DNA of 64,000 nucleotides from Virgibacillus oceani. Its GTDB lineage: Bacteria; Bacillota; Bacilli; Bacillales; Amphibacillaceae. The notes under the pieces were generated by a model. That model did not search any database and had not been told where the DNA came from. It saw nothing but the letters and a program-made list of their open reading frames with translations. The stretch is from assembly GCF_014638995.1 (NCBI RefSeq), contig NZ_BMFR01000013.1:1-64000 (forward strand). The letters are read 5' to 3'. Both the position numbers and the translations under genes were made by a program. Each line of letters starts with the position of its first letter. The first letter of the stretch is position 1. This document shows positions 35,777 through 44,111 of this stretch, piece by piece.

Positions 35777-37402
35777 ATGATTATTTCAAGTTTACAAAAT
35801 GTTACACAGACGTTTGGTGCGAATACCATTTTTAGTGATTTAACCTGTGAAGTAAAACAAGGTGAACGGATTGGCTTAATTGGCAGAAATGGTGAGGGTA
35901 AAACGACATTACTGCATCTGATTGCCCGTAAAACAGAACCAGCTGCCGGAACTATTACCTGGAAAAAGGGATTAACTGTTGGACTTTTGGAGCAAATACC
36001 TGATGTAGACGGCAACAAAAAAGTAGAAGCATTACTATATGATGTATTTACCTCTTTGAATACATTAAAAAAGAAAATGACAGATGCAGAAACTAAACTG
36101 TCACAAGAAACGAATCCGGAAAAACTAACACGCCTTATTGAAAAATATGGTGCATTGCAGGAGAAATTTCAAGAGGACGGCGGCTATGAAATGGATTCGC
36201 AAATTAGGCGGATTATGAGTGGACTGCAAATGGAGGAATTGGCTGACAAGGAATGGCAGTATTTAAGTGGCGGTGAACGTACAAAGGTTGGCTTAGCAAA
36301 GCTGCTATTAAAGGCACCGGATTTATTGCTGCTGGATGAACCAACAAACCATTTGGATTTGGCTGCGATTGAATGGCTTACCGATTTTATCAAGCAATAC
36401 AAAGGAACAGTTATGATCGTTTCGCACGATCGCTACTTCTTAGATGAAACGGTGACATCGATTTTTGAAATGGACCAGGGTGAACTGATTCGCTATGCTA
36501 CCAACTACTCTGACTATGTAAAAGAGCGGGAGGCACGTTTACTGCAAGAGTTTCAGCAATACCAGGATCAGCAAAAGAAAATAAAGAAGATGAAAGAAAC
36601 GATTAAGCGGTTAAAAGAGTGGGCAAATCAGGCCAATCCGCCTAATGATGGATTGCATCGCCGTGCGAAAAGTATGGAGAAAGCTTTAGCCAGAATGGAG
36701 TTAATGAAAAGACCAATACTTGAGCAGAAAAAAATCGATCTTGATTTTCAAATGGATAAACGAAGCGGCAAAGATGTTGTGCTGCTAGAAAATGCGGCAA
36801 AAGGATATGGAACGAAACAACTATTTTCAAACTTGCATTTACATGTCCGTTTCAAGGACCGTATCGCCATTATAGGAGAAAATGGAAGTGGGAAGTCAAC
36901 AATTTTAAACATGATTTTAGGAACCGAGTTAGTTGACGACGGCACGATACGTTTAGGAAGCAATTTGTCGATAGGATTTCTCTCACAGCATATGCTGGAA
37001 ATGGATGAGAAGCGGACCATTTTAGATGAATTCCGTGACCAGGTCCATGTAACAGAAGGCGATGCTAGGGGAATTTTGGCGAAATTTCTATTCTACGGCA
37101 AAACGGTTTTTCAAAAGGTAAAAAGCCTTAGCGGCGGCGAGAAAATGCGGCTTAGGCTTGCGCAGCTCGTTCATCAGGACCACAACCTGCTCATTCTGGA
37201 CGAACCGACGAACCATTTGGATATTGAATCAAAAGAAGTGCTGGAGGAAGCATTGGACCAGTTTACAGGAACAATCATCACAGTATCACATGACCGCTAT
37301 TTTCTGGACCGGTTATTTCCAGTAACGTATTGGTTAGCTGAGGGAAACCTGTTACGTTATGAAGGTAACTATTCGTTTGCAAGAGAAAAACGCAATGTAT
37401 AA
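35777..37402 (+). CDS. ABC-F ribosome-protection-like ATPase
   Basis: 541 residues with two ABC domains and no transmembrane part. It shows Walker A GRNGEGKTT (about 35-43), signature LSGGERTK, Walker B LLLLDEPTNHLD, a charged P-site-tRNA-interaction-type linker (QQKKIKKMKETIKRLKEWANQ), second Walker A GENGSGKST, LSGGEKMR and LLILDEPTNHLD. GGAGGAAGAG supports the start at 35777; the longer reading would begin inside the attenuator. It resembles NCBI-annotated ribosomal-protection-like ABC-F proteins. The leader ORF and terminator argue for drug-inducible expression. Spectrum unknown. Confidence 0.88.
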   Translation: MIISSLQNVTQTFGANTIFSDLTCEVKQGERIGLIGRNGEGKTTLLHLIARKTEPAAGTITWKKGLTVGLLEQIPDVDGNKKVEALLYDVFTSLNTLKKKMTDAETKLSQETNPEKLTRLIEKYGALQEKFQEDGGYEMDSQIRRIMSGLQMEELADKEWQYLSGGERTKVGLAKLLLKAPDLLLLDEPTNHLDLAAIEWLTDFIKQYKGTVMIVSHDRYFLDETVTSIFEMDQGELIRYATNYSDYVKEREARLLQEFQQYQDQQKKIKKMKETIKRLKEWANQANPPNDGLHRRAKSMEKALARMELMKRPILEQKKIDLDFQMDKRSGKDVVLLENAAKGYGTKQLFSNLHLHVRFKDRIAIIGENGSGKSTILNMILGTELVDDGTIRLGSNLSIGFLSQHMLEMDEKRTILDEFRDQVHVTEGDARGILAKFLFYGKTVFQKVKSLSGGEKMRLRLAQLVHQDHNLLILDEPTNHLDIESKEVLEEALDQFTGTIITVSHDRYFLDRLFPVTYWLAEGNLLRYEGNYSFAREKRNV

Positions 37403-37409
37403 TTAAACT

Positions 37410-37447
37410 ACACGGCAGCTAACATTTTGCTGCCGTGTATTTTTTAA
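37410..37447 (+). terminator. Rho-independent terminator
   Basis: ACACGGCAGC and GCTGCCGTGT with an 8-base loop, followed by ATTTTTT, 8 bases after the ABC-F stop. Confidence 0.9.
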
Positions 37448-37530
37448 TTGGCTCTGCTCGTAATAGTGGACCTTTACTAAGCAGTTTTCGTAAAATGCGT
37501 TATTTATTTTTTTCGCCCGAGTTGTTCGAG

Positions 37531-37710
37531 TACGGTGGAATCTTGCTTGTGCATTAGGAAATGCTTTGCTGGAAAAATTTCTGCAATTAGAATGGATTAT
37601 GGGTGTTCCTATATCGCGGCATTAGATATTACTGTTTTAGGTAAGAACGAATCACTGATAAATTTGAAGTGGAATCATTCCGCATTAATAGGCAGTAAAA
37701 CCCCCACTGT
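37531..37710 (+). pseudogene. Possible decayed gene
   Basis: The 400-base gap before the aldo/keto reductase holds two protein-like open stretches in different frames: WNLACALGNALLEKFLQLEW followed by IMGVPISRH, then ALDITVLGKNESLINLKWNH. There is no start codon or ribosome site. They could be a frameshifted remnant of one gene. The family was not recognised. Confidence 0.3.
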
Positions 37711-37803
37711 ATGAATTTTTACTATAAAAGTGCTGGACACTTTTTTCCTGCCAATGCATTGTGATAAACTAAATTACATTATTCAAAGAAAGGAAGTTAT
37801 CAG

Positions 37804-38628
37804 ATGCAATATGTTACATTGAATAATGGACTGAAAATGCCACAATTAGGCTATGGTGTATGGCAAGTACCGGAAGATGAAGCAACACCTGCAGTTGAAA
37901 AAGCATTAGAGGTTGGTTTTCGCTCCATTGATACTGCAAAAGTTTATGCAAATGAGCGTGGAGTTGGTGAAGCGTTAGCAAATAGAAATGTTCCACGTGA
38001 AGATCTATTTATTACGACGAAAGTGTGGAATAGTGACCAGGGGTATGAAAATACGTTAAAAGCATATGATGAGAGTCTGGAAAAATTAGGACTGGATTAT
38101 GTTGATCTATATTTAATACATTGGCCGACTCCAAAATACGATGAGTATGTGGAAACATACAAAGCAATGGAAAAGTTGTATAAAGACGGACGTGTTAAAG
38201 CAATTGGTGTTTGTAATTTCAATATCGAGCATCTGCAGCGTTTGTTGGACGAATGTGATGTTGTGCCAGCAGTTAACCAGGTAGAGTGCCATCCATACCT
38301 GCAGCAAAAGGAACTGAAAGATTTCTGTGACAAGCATAACATTCATTTAGAAGCTTGGAGCCCGCTTATGCAGGGTGGAGAGGTTTTAGCGAATGATGTT
38401 GTGAAAGGAATTGCCGAAAAACATGACAAAACCTCGGCACAAGTAATTATTCGCTGGCACCTGCAATCAGACAGAATTGTTATTCCGAAATCAGTAACAC
38501 CATCACGAATCGAGGAAAATTTTGATGTATTTAATTTTGAATTGAGTCCAGATGACATGGAAAAAATGACTGTACTTGATCGTGGTCAGCGTAAAGGTCC
38601 TGAACCGAGTGAAATGAATAATAAATAG
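37804..38628 (+). CDS. Aldo/keto reductase
   Basis: 274 residues, cytosolic NADPH-dependent (beta/alpha)8 reductase. The catalytic tetrad is visible: Asp in FRSIDTAKVY, Tyr five residues later, Lys in ITTKVWN and His in YLIHWP. The NADPH-binding end is RIVIPKSVTPSRIEENFDVF. It resembles B. subtilis YvgN/YtbE, which reduce methylglyoxal and related aldehydes; the substrate is inferred. AAAGGAAG precedes the start. Monocistronic, with a terminator after it. Confidence 0.92.
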   Translation: MQYVTLNNGLKMPQLGYGVWQVPEDEATPAVEKALEVGFRSIDTAKVYANERGVGEALANRNVPREDLFITTKVWNSDQGYENTLKAYDESLEKLGLDYVDLYLIHWPTPKYDEYVETYKAMEKLYKDGRVKAIGVCNFNIEHLQRLLDECDVVPAVNQVECHPYLQQKELKDFCDKHNIHLEAWSPLMQGGEVLANDVVKGIAEKHDKTSAQVIIRWHLQSDRIVIPKSVTPSRIEENFDVFNFELSPDDMEKMTVLDRGQRKGPEPSEMNNK

Positions 38629-38637
38629 AAATAGGTA

Positions 38638-38714
38638 AAACAGACGTGGAGTAAGCTGCGTCTGTTTTTAATGAAGAAAGGCTGTCCTATATGCTTGGGA
38701 CAGCCCATTTTTTA
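38638..38714. terminator. Two terminator hairpins between convergent genes
   Basis: AAACAGACG/CGTCTGTTT (38638-38669) followed by T's terminates the reductase gene. GGCTGTCC/GGGACAGCC (38680-38705) with T's on the plus side, and the stop codon of the small minus-strand gene beside it, forms a second hairpin. Confidence 0.75.
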
Positions 38715-38879
38715 TTCGCTTTCTCGTTTCCGCTTGTTCCTTCTGTTGTCTAAATTGAGAAATTCGCTTTCATTTTCACCTGCAAACTCAACATCATGCT
38801 TAGGCTCTGTATTATATTTTTGCTGCTTGTTGGCTTGTCTGCCTTTGTCCTTGTTGCGATTTTTATTATCCTCTGACAT
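38712..38879 (-). CDS. Small hydrophilic protein
   Basis: A 55-codon ORF with GGAGG at 7 bases from its ATG. The product is highly charged, without hydrophobic segments (begins MSEDNKNRNKDKGRQANKQQ, contains HDVEFAGENESEF, ends RNKRKRESE). It is of the kind of small uncharacterised proteins found in spore formers; no family named. Confidence 0.65.
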   Translation of the reverse strand: MSEDNKNRNKDKGRQANKQQKYNTEPKHDVEFAGENESEFLNLDNRRNKRKRESE

Positions 38880-38989
38880 GCATGATCCTCCTATCTATAA
38901 AATTATTTTGTGCATTTTTTATATTATTAAAAGGACTTTTTTGATGTATACCGAATAGTAAGTGGTAGAAAAGATAAGTGAGGGATACG

Positions 38990-39880
38990 ATGTATAAACT
39001 TATAAAAGGAAAAGATATTCCAACGAAAGACGCAGCAGCATTCATAGCAAAATGGAATAAAAATAGAAAGCATCATATTGGATTTTGCGGGACGGAGGCG
39101 GATGAAATTATCGAGACAATTGATGAGGAAATGACAGATGTAACATTTGGAAATTGCTTTGCAGCAGCAATTCAAGATGGTCAGTTGGTTGGTTTAATTG
39201 GTCTTGATATTGATCTGGAAGACAAAAGTGCGGAAGTATGGGGACCATTTGTTGATCCGGCATTTGACGTTGATATGGCAATTGAAATATGGGGGCTTTT
39301 AAACGAGCAAACCCAATCACTTGAAACAATTAGTCTGTTTTTTAATAAAGAAAACAATTTGGTAAAGAAATTTGCTGATAAACTGGAATTCAAACAAAAA
39401 ACGGATCAAATTATACTTACTTATTCTGAAGATCAACTGGAAAATCAGCTGATAAAGAAGAAAGAAGAATTGGCTAGTAATGATAATGATGCTTTTGCAG
39501 TGCTCCATGACAATGCTTTTCCGGGAACATATTATAGCGGGAAAGAGATTATGGAGCGGATTAATGATACGCAAAAGGTTTTTGTGCTGAAAGATAAAGG
39601 ACACCTCGCAGGTTATGTATATGTTGAAGCAGATCCCGATTTTGCCGATGGATCCATTGAATTCATCGCTGTTGATCAAGCGTTCCGTGGAAAAGGATAT
39701 GGAAAAAAACTTTTACTTACGGCGGTAAGCTGGCTTTTTACATTTGAATCCATTAAGGAAATTACATTATGTGTGTCTGCTGATAACAAAGGTGCCATAG
39801 GATTATATCAATCTGCAGGGTTTCATTTAATGCATGAGTTGTACTATTTTTCCAAAAATTCAGTAGCAATTGGCAGTTAA
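38990..39880 (+). CDS. Two-domain GNAT acetyltransferase
   Basis: 296 residues with tandem GNAT-like halves. The first (1-150) is degenerate, without a clear acetyl-CoA loop (GLIGLDIDLEDKSAEVWGPF). The second (150-296) is complete with VDQAFRGKGYGKKLLL and NKGAIGLYQSAGF. GTGAGGGATACG supports the ATG at 38990. Substrate unknown. Confidence 0.85.
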   Translation: MYKLIKGKDIPTKDAAAFIAKWNKNRKHHIGFCGTEADEIIETIDEEMTDVTFGNCFAAAIQDGQLVGLIGLDIDLEDKSAEVWGPFVDPAFDVDMAIEIWGLLNEQTQSLETISLFFNKENNLVKKFADKLEFKQKTDQIILTYSEDQLENQLIKKKEELASNDNDAFAVLHDNAFPGTYYSGKEIMERINDTQKVFVLKDKGHLAGYVYVEADPDFADGSIEFIAVDQAFRGKGYGKKLLLTAVSWLFTFESIKEITLCVSADNKGAIGLYQSAGFHLMHELYYFSKNSVAIGS

Positions 39881-39935
39881 ATATAGTATACTTGTTATTG
39901 TCTTGTTCAACCATTTTTAGAAGGAGTGATGTTTA

Positions 39936-40004
39936 ATGATTTATACAAATGTAATAACAGTAAACCAAAACACACTAATCAAAGTGGGGGAACAGTCGGC
40001 ATAA
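39936..40004 (+). CDS. Candidate leader ORF upstream of rsgA
   Basis: A 22-codon ORF with AAGGAGTGA placed 7 bases upstream. The product starts MIYTNVITVN and ends KVGEQSA. It ends 8 bases before a hairpin that hides the rsgA ribosome site. No conservation data are available, so translation is inferred only from the ribosome site and the context. Confidence 0.45.
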   Translation: MIYTNVITVNQNTLIKVGEQSA

Positions 40005-40011
40005 TGAAGGC

Positions 40012-40038
40012 TTTTCCTCCAACCATTAAGGAGGAAAA
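40012..40038 (+). promoter_or_regulatory. Hairpin sequestering the rsgA ribosome binding site
   Basis: TTTTCCTCC (40012-40020) pairs perfectly with GGAGGAAAA (40030-40038) across a 9-base loop. The right arm is the Shine-Dalgarno of the TTG-started rsgA. A start-stop (ATG TAA, 40038-40043) abuts the arm. This suggests translational control. Confidence 0.7.
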
Positions 40039-40043
40039 TGTAA

Positions 40044-41099
40044 TTGAATCATATTGAAAAACTTGGATGGGACAGTTCTATCCAACACGAAGATAATAAT
40101 AAACTGGCACGCGTCATTGCCGTGCAGAAAAATAGCTATCGTATTTCCGATGGTGAAATGGAGTATTTCTCCCATTTAAGCGGAAAGTTCATGAATCAAG
40201 CATATAGCTCCCTTGATTTCCCGGCAGTGGGGGATTGGGTTGAGGTTCAAAAATTAGCAGACGAACAAAAAGCGGTTATCAATCGTATTCTGCCGCGTAA
40301 AAGCAAGTTCGTAAGGCAAGCTGCTGGTACGAAAACAGAAGCGCAAATTGTTGCAGCAAATATGGATACCGTTTTTATTGTAAATTCACTTAACCATGAT
40401 TTAAATGTCAGGCGAATTGAACGATATATTCTTTCAACGTACGAAAGCGGTGCATCTCCAGTTATTGTGCTAACAAAAAAGGATGAGTCGACACCGGAAG
40501 ATATTATAAGAATAACGGCTGAGGTAGAAGAGGCTGCAATTGGTGTACCGATTGTATGCATCAGCAGCATTACTGGTGAAGGTATTGAAGAATTACTGAC
40601 CTATTTGCCCGATCGAAAAACGGCAGCATTATTGGGTTCATCAGGTGTAGGTAAGTCAACATTGGTTAATGCGCTATTAGGCGAAAAAGTTCAGGAAACA
40701 AAAGACATTCGAGAAGCGGATAGCAAAGGGCGGCACACAACGACACACAGGGAAATGTTTACGCTGCCAAATGGTGCATTGTTAATTGATACGCCTGGAA
40801 TGCGGGAATTGCAGTTATGGGATGGCGACGGCGCAATAGACACAACGTTTCAGGATGTGGAAGCACTTGCAGATGAATGCAGGTTCTCGGACTGTCAGCA
40901 TGATACGGAACCAGGCTGCCGCGTACAGGAGGCAATGGATTCAGATGAGTTGTCTGAGGAACGTTTCGAAAGTTATTTAAAATTGCAACGGGAACTTGCC
41001 TATGAAAAAAGAAAACAGGATCAGAAAGTGCGCCTTGAAGAGAAAAATAAATGGAAGAAAATTTCCAAGGACATGAAAAATCGATATAAAGCCAGATAA
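40044..41099 (+). CDS. rsgA: Ribosome small subunit-dependent GTPase A
   Basis: 351 residues. A circularly permuted GTPase that checks 30S maturation: OB-fold N-terminus (1-90), then G4 VLTKKD before G1 GSSGVGKST and G3 DTPGMREL, with a C-terminal zinc site in CRFSDCQHDTEPGCRV. The Lys/Arg-rich tail is typical. It starts with TTG. At 351 residues it is longer than the usual about 295 and may be a second RsgA paralogue rather than the one in the usual ylo cluster; this cannot be checked here. The hairpin at its ribosome site is unusual. Confidence 0.93.
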   Translation: MNHIEKLGWDSSIQHEDNNKLARVIAVQKNSYRISDGEMEYFSHLSGKFMNQAYSSLDFPAVGDWVEVQKLADEQKAVINRILPRKSKFVRQAAGTKTEAQIVAANMDTVFIVNSLNHDLNVRRIERYILSTYESGASPVIVLTKKDESTPEDIIRITAEVEEAAIGVPIVCISSITGEGIEELLTYLPDRKTAALLGSSGVGKSTLVNALLGEKVQETKDIREADSKGRHTTTHREMFTLPNGALLIDTPGMRELQLWDGDGAIDTTFQDVEALADECRFSDCQHDTEPGCRVQEAMDSDELSEERFESYLKLQRELAYEKRKQDQKVRLEEKNKWKKISKDMKNRYKAR

Positions 41100-41103
41100 G
41101 GAG

Positions 41104-41138
41104 AAACCGTTCCCCACTTTGTTGAGGAACGGTTTTTT
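41104..41138 (+). terminator. Rho-independent terminator of rsgA
   Basis: AAACCGTTCC and GGAACGGTTT with a 12-base loop and a T-run, 5 bases after the rsgA stop and 15 bases before the minisatellite. Confidence 0.88.
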
Positions 41139-41153
41139 ACAATAACTCGAGAG

Positions 41154-42215
41154 TGTGAACATCAACTTGGGGTTGCGAACATCAACCCGAGGGCGCGAAC
41201 ATCAACCCGAGAGCGCGAACATCAACCCGAGGGCGCGAACGTCAACCCGAGAGGTGCGAACATCAATCCGAGAGAGCGAACATCAACCGGAGAGACCGAA
41301 CATCAACCCGAGAGAGCGAACATCAACCCGAGAGGCGCGAACATCAACCGGAGAGGTGCGAACATCAACCCGAGAGAGCGAATATCAACCCGAGGGCGCG
41401 AACATCAACCCGAGAGCGCAATCATCAACCCGAGGGCGCGAACATCAACCGGAGAGCGTGAACATCAACCCGAGGGCGCGAACATCAACCGGAGAGACCG
41501 AACATCAACCCGAGAGAGCGAACATCAACCCGAGAGCGTGAACATCAACCGGAAAACCGGAACATCAACCCGAGAGGAGCGAACATCAACCCGAGAGAGC
41601 GTGAACATCAACCCGAGAGAGCGAACATCAACCGGAGAGCGTGAACATCACCCCGAGAGAGCGAACATCAACCCGAGGGGCGGGAACATCAACCCGAGGA
41701 CGGGAACATCAACCCGACAGGCAGGAACATCAACCCGAGAGAGGGAACATCAACCCGAGAGAGCGAATATCAACCCGAGGGCGCGAACATCAACCCGAGA
41801 GAGCGAACATCAACCGGAGAGGTGCGAACATCAACCCAAGAGCGCGAACATCAACCGGAAAACCGGAACATCAACCGGAGAGCGTGAACATCAACCCGAG
41901 AGAGGGAACATCAACCCGAGAGAGCGAACATCAACCCGAGAGGCGCAAACATCAACCGGAGAGACCAAACATCAACCCGAAAGTGCAACCATCAACCCGA
42001 GAGAGCGAACATCAACCGGAGAGCGTGAACATCAACCCGAGAGCGTGAACATCAACCCGAGAGCGCGAACATCAACCGGAGAGACCGAACATCAACCCGA
42101 GAGAGCGAACATCAACCCGAGAGGCGCGAACATCAACCCGAGAGCGCGAACATCAACCCGAGGGTGCGAACATCAACCGGAGAGCGTGAACATCAACCCA
42201 AGAGCGCAACATCAA
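41154..42215. repeat. 20-bp minisatellite array, about 53 units
   Basis: Counting the core ATCAAC and close variants gives about 53 units with a period of 20 bases (18-22). The consensus unit is about GCGAACATCAACCCGAGAGA. Two main unit types alternate (AACCCGAG and AACCGGAG), and blocks of several units are themselves repeated, e.g. the motif GGAGAGACCGAACATCAACC at about 41289, 41491 and 42077. The array is GC-richer than its surroundings. Three plus-strand frames and two minus-strand frames stay open, which explains long spurious ORFs. It fills the gap between the convergent rsgA and HD genes. Confidence 0.95.
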
Positions 42216-42763
42216 CCCTTATCCGTGCCGAAAACCCGCTCCACCGTTTCCGCATATTCACAGAAATATCCGGGTATGTCAGCATCTGCAATTCCATCAT
42301 ACATATTCGAAGCAATCGCCTCGTTATACCACTTCTGCTTATCAAAGCCTGCGTTAAAATGCTTCCAAATGGCATCGCCCATTTTTTGCAAGTCTTGTTC
42401 AAGGCCCAGCAAATTATCGAGTTTATCAGCAACAATCAGATATTTCACTTCTTTATCTGCAAATTTAACGGTATCAATCGTATGCTGTTTACGCTCCTGC
42501 CAGGATTTTGACTTATCTTCAGTATGTGCTGCAACTAGCCGAGCTACGTTAGAATCAAACATTGACTCGATATCTTCCATTTCATATGGGGTATCCTCAA
42601 CCACATCATGCAAATATCCTGCACACACTAATTCATCTGAATATCCTTCACGCTCCAGTCTTTCGGCAACTCGAATCGGATGTGTACTATATGCAGCATC
42701 GGAGTTTTTACGAGTCTGTCCGTAATGTGCTTTTACAGCAAAATCCTTTGCCTCTTGTTTCAA
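42212..42763 (-). CDS. RelA/SpoT-type HD hydrolase
   Basis: 183 residues, a single HD domain of the SpoT/MESH1-like (p)ppGpp hydrolase type: AVKAHYGQTRKNSDAAYSTHPIRVAERL, then LHDVVEDT, and a distal ADKLDNL for the second metal site. No synthetase or TGS/ACT domains, so it may be a small alarmone hydrolase; related HD enzymes hydrolyse other nucleotides. The last codons read FGTDKG and the TGA stop lies in the first unit of the minisatellite (GGTTGATGTT), so the natural C-terminus may have been altered. Confidence 0.82.
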   Translation of the reverse strand: MKQEAKDFAVKAHYGQTRKNSDAAYSTHPIRVAERLEREGYSDELVCAGYLHDVVEDTPYEMEDIESMFDSNVARLVAAHTEDKSKSWQERKQHTIDTVKFADKEVKYLIVADKLDNLLGLEQDLQKMGDAIWKHFNAGFDKQKWYNEAIASNMYDGIADADIPGYFCEYAETVERVFGTDKG

Positions 42764-42781
42764 TCCAGTTCCCTCCTATTT

Positions 42782-43372
42782 TTAAGTACATAATGATTGT
42801 AAATGATATTTAAGCGTGTCCACCGTTTTGTTGGATGATAGTTCATCGGGATAGAGAATTGAATGGAGTGCAAGACCATCTATTAAAGCATATAGCCGCT
42901 CAACTTCCAATTGCTTGTCTAAATCATCCTTTGCCAGCTGTAAATCAATTAAACTTTGAATAACGTGTTCAACAACCCCGCGCATTTCGTGATAGACTGT
43001 TTTGCCTAATGATTTAAGGTCTGGATTGACGAGTGTTTTAGCCGAAAAGACTAACCACACCTCCATTTCGATACGCTGCTCTTCATTGATTGGCAAGAAT
43101 TCACTCAGAACTTCCTGCATTGCTTCCAATGGTGTTCCATCATATTTTTTCTCGTAAGCACGTTTTTTTACGCGGTCAGATACAAGCTTCATGGAGTATG
43201 CAAACAAATCAGATTGAGTTGAAAAATAGTGCCGCATTGCTCCAACAGAAAGTCCAGCTTCTTTCGCAATTTTGCGTACAGAAGCCTGCTCTAGTCCTTC
43301 CATTATTATAACTTTCCATGTTGCTTCTGCTATTTGTACTTTTCTTTTATCATGATCAACTATTTTAGGCAT
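42782..43372 (-). CDS. TetR-family transcriptional regulator
   Basis: 196 residues. The N-terminal HTH is clear (VRKIAKEAGLSVGAMRHYFSTQSDLF), with a helical ligand-binding C-terminal domain. It resembles the BetI-like subgroup. It is divergent from the membrane protein at 43459 with 86 bases between, so it probably represses that gene and itself through the operator candidate there. It is 18 bases upstream of the HD gene and may be co-transcribed with it. Confidence 0.88.
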   Translation of the reverse strand: MPKIVDHDKRKVQIAEATWKVIIMEGLEQASVRKIAKEAGLSVGAMRHYFSTQSDLFAYSMKLVSDRVKKRAYEKKYDGTPLEAMQEVLSEFLPINEEQRIEMEVWLVFSAKTLVNPDLKSLGKTVYHEMRGVVEHVIQSLIDLQLAKDDLDKQLEVERLYALIDGLALHSILYPDELSSNKTVDTLKYHLQSLCT

Positions 43373-43416
43373 ATTTTTATTATAGCACTGTTGTATTATT
43401 TAATAAAAGTATGCTA

Positions 43417-43430
43417 TGCTATTTTTAGCA
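43417..43430. promoter_or_regulatory. Candidate TetR-family operator
   Basis: TGCTA-TTTT-TAGCA is a perfect inverted repeat in the divergent region. A TTGTAT/TATGCT promoter-like pair (43391-43420, 18-base spacer) overlaps it on the plus strand. The binding role is inferred from position. Confidence 0.45.
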
Positions 43431-43458
43431 CAATTGTACTAAAAAGGGGAATGAAGTA

Positions 43459-44001
43459 ATGGTAGGTTGGTTTATTGTAGCATGTGAAATTGGCTTTTGG
43501 GTATTTGTAATCGCAGGGTTAGTAGCAAGATATTTGCTGAAAAAGAAAAAACTTGGTGCATTTTTATTATTTTGTACACCAGTTGTGGATCTGCTTCTTT
43601 TAATTGCAACTGTCATTGATTTAAAAAATGGGGCAACGGCAACATCAATGCATGGTGTGGCTGCTATCTATATCGGGGTCAGTGTTGCATTTGGGCACAA
43701 GATGATCAAGTGGGCGGATGAACGTTTTGCTTATAAATTCGCTAATGGACCCAAACCTGCTAAAAAGAAAAAATACGGAAAGGAATATGCAAGAAACGAA
43801 CGGATTGGCTGGTATCATCATTTACTCGCGTGGATCATCGGTATGGGATTATTGGGTGCTGTTATTCTTTATATTCATAATCAAAACCAAACAGAAGCAT
43901 TATTTCAAACAATGAAATTATGGAGCCTTGTATTGGTTATCGATTTTGCGATTAGTTTCAGTTACACCATTTTTCCAAAAAAGGAATCCAGCATATTTTG
44001 A
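43459..44001 (+). CDS. Membrane protein divergent from TetR regulator
   Basis: 180 residues with about five transmembrane segments: two N-terminal pairs, a cytosolic Lys-rich loop (KPAKKKKYGKEYARNERIGWYHH), and two at the end. No transporter family recognised. AAAAGGGGAATGAAGTA lies upstream. Its placement opposite the TetR gene suggests it is that regulator's target. Confidence 0.65.
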   Translation: MVGWFIVACEIGFWVFVIAGLVARYLLKKKKLGAFLLFCTPVVDLLLLIATVIDLKNGATATSMHGVAAIYIGVSVAFGHKMIKWADERFAYKFANGPKPAKKKKYGKEYARNERIGWYHHLLAWIIGMGLLGAVILYIHNQNQTEALFQTMKLWSLVLVIDFAISFSYTIFPKKESSIF

Positions 44002-44060
44002 TGCATACCGATTGATTGGCTTTTTAGTCATTTTTTTGTTATAGTTCATGCAAAAGGGAA

Positions 44061-44088
44061 GGGACGCTGAGGTCTGTCCCCCTGTCCT
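44061..44088. repeat. Diverged palindromic element
   Basis: GGGACGCTGAGGTCTGTCCC followed by CCTGTCCT is a diverged relative of the 27-bp palindrome, located just upstream of the EamA gene, which carries a perfect copy at its 3' end. Confidence 0.55.
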
Positions 44089-44111
44089 GCTAAACGGAAG
44101 AAGGATTTCGG

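Noticed and set aside
41154..42215. CRISPR array
   Set aside because: Units are contiguous with no unique spacers, the period is 20 bases, there is no palindromic direct repeat, and no cas gene is present.
41155..42725. Long plus-strand ORFs (128, 395 and 135 codons) of the type NINPRARTSTRE across the repeat array
   Set aside because: They are translations of the 20-bp minisatellite, open only because the unit has no stop in these frames. They lack ribosome sites and overlap the real HD gene on the other strand.
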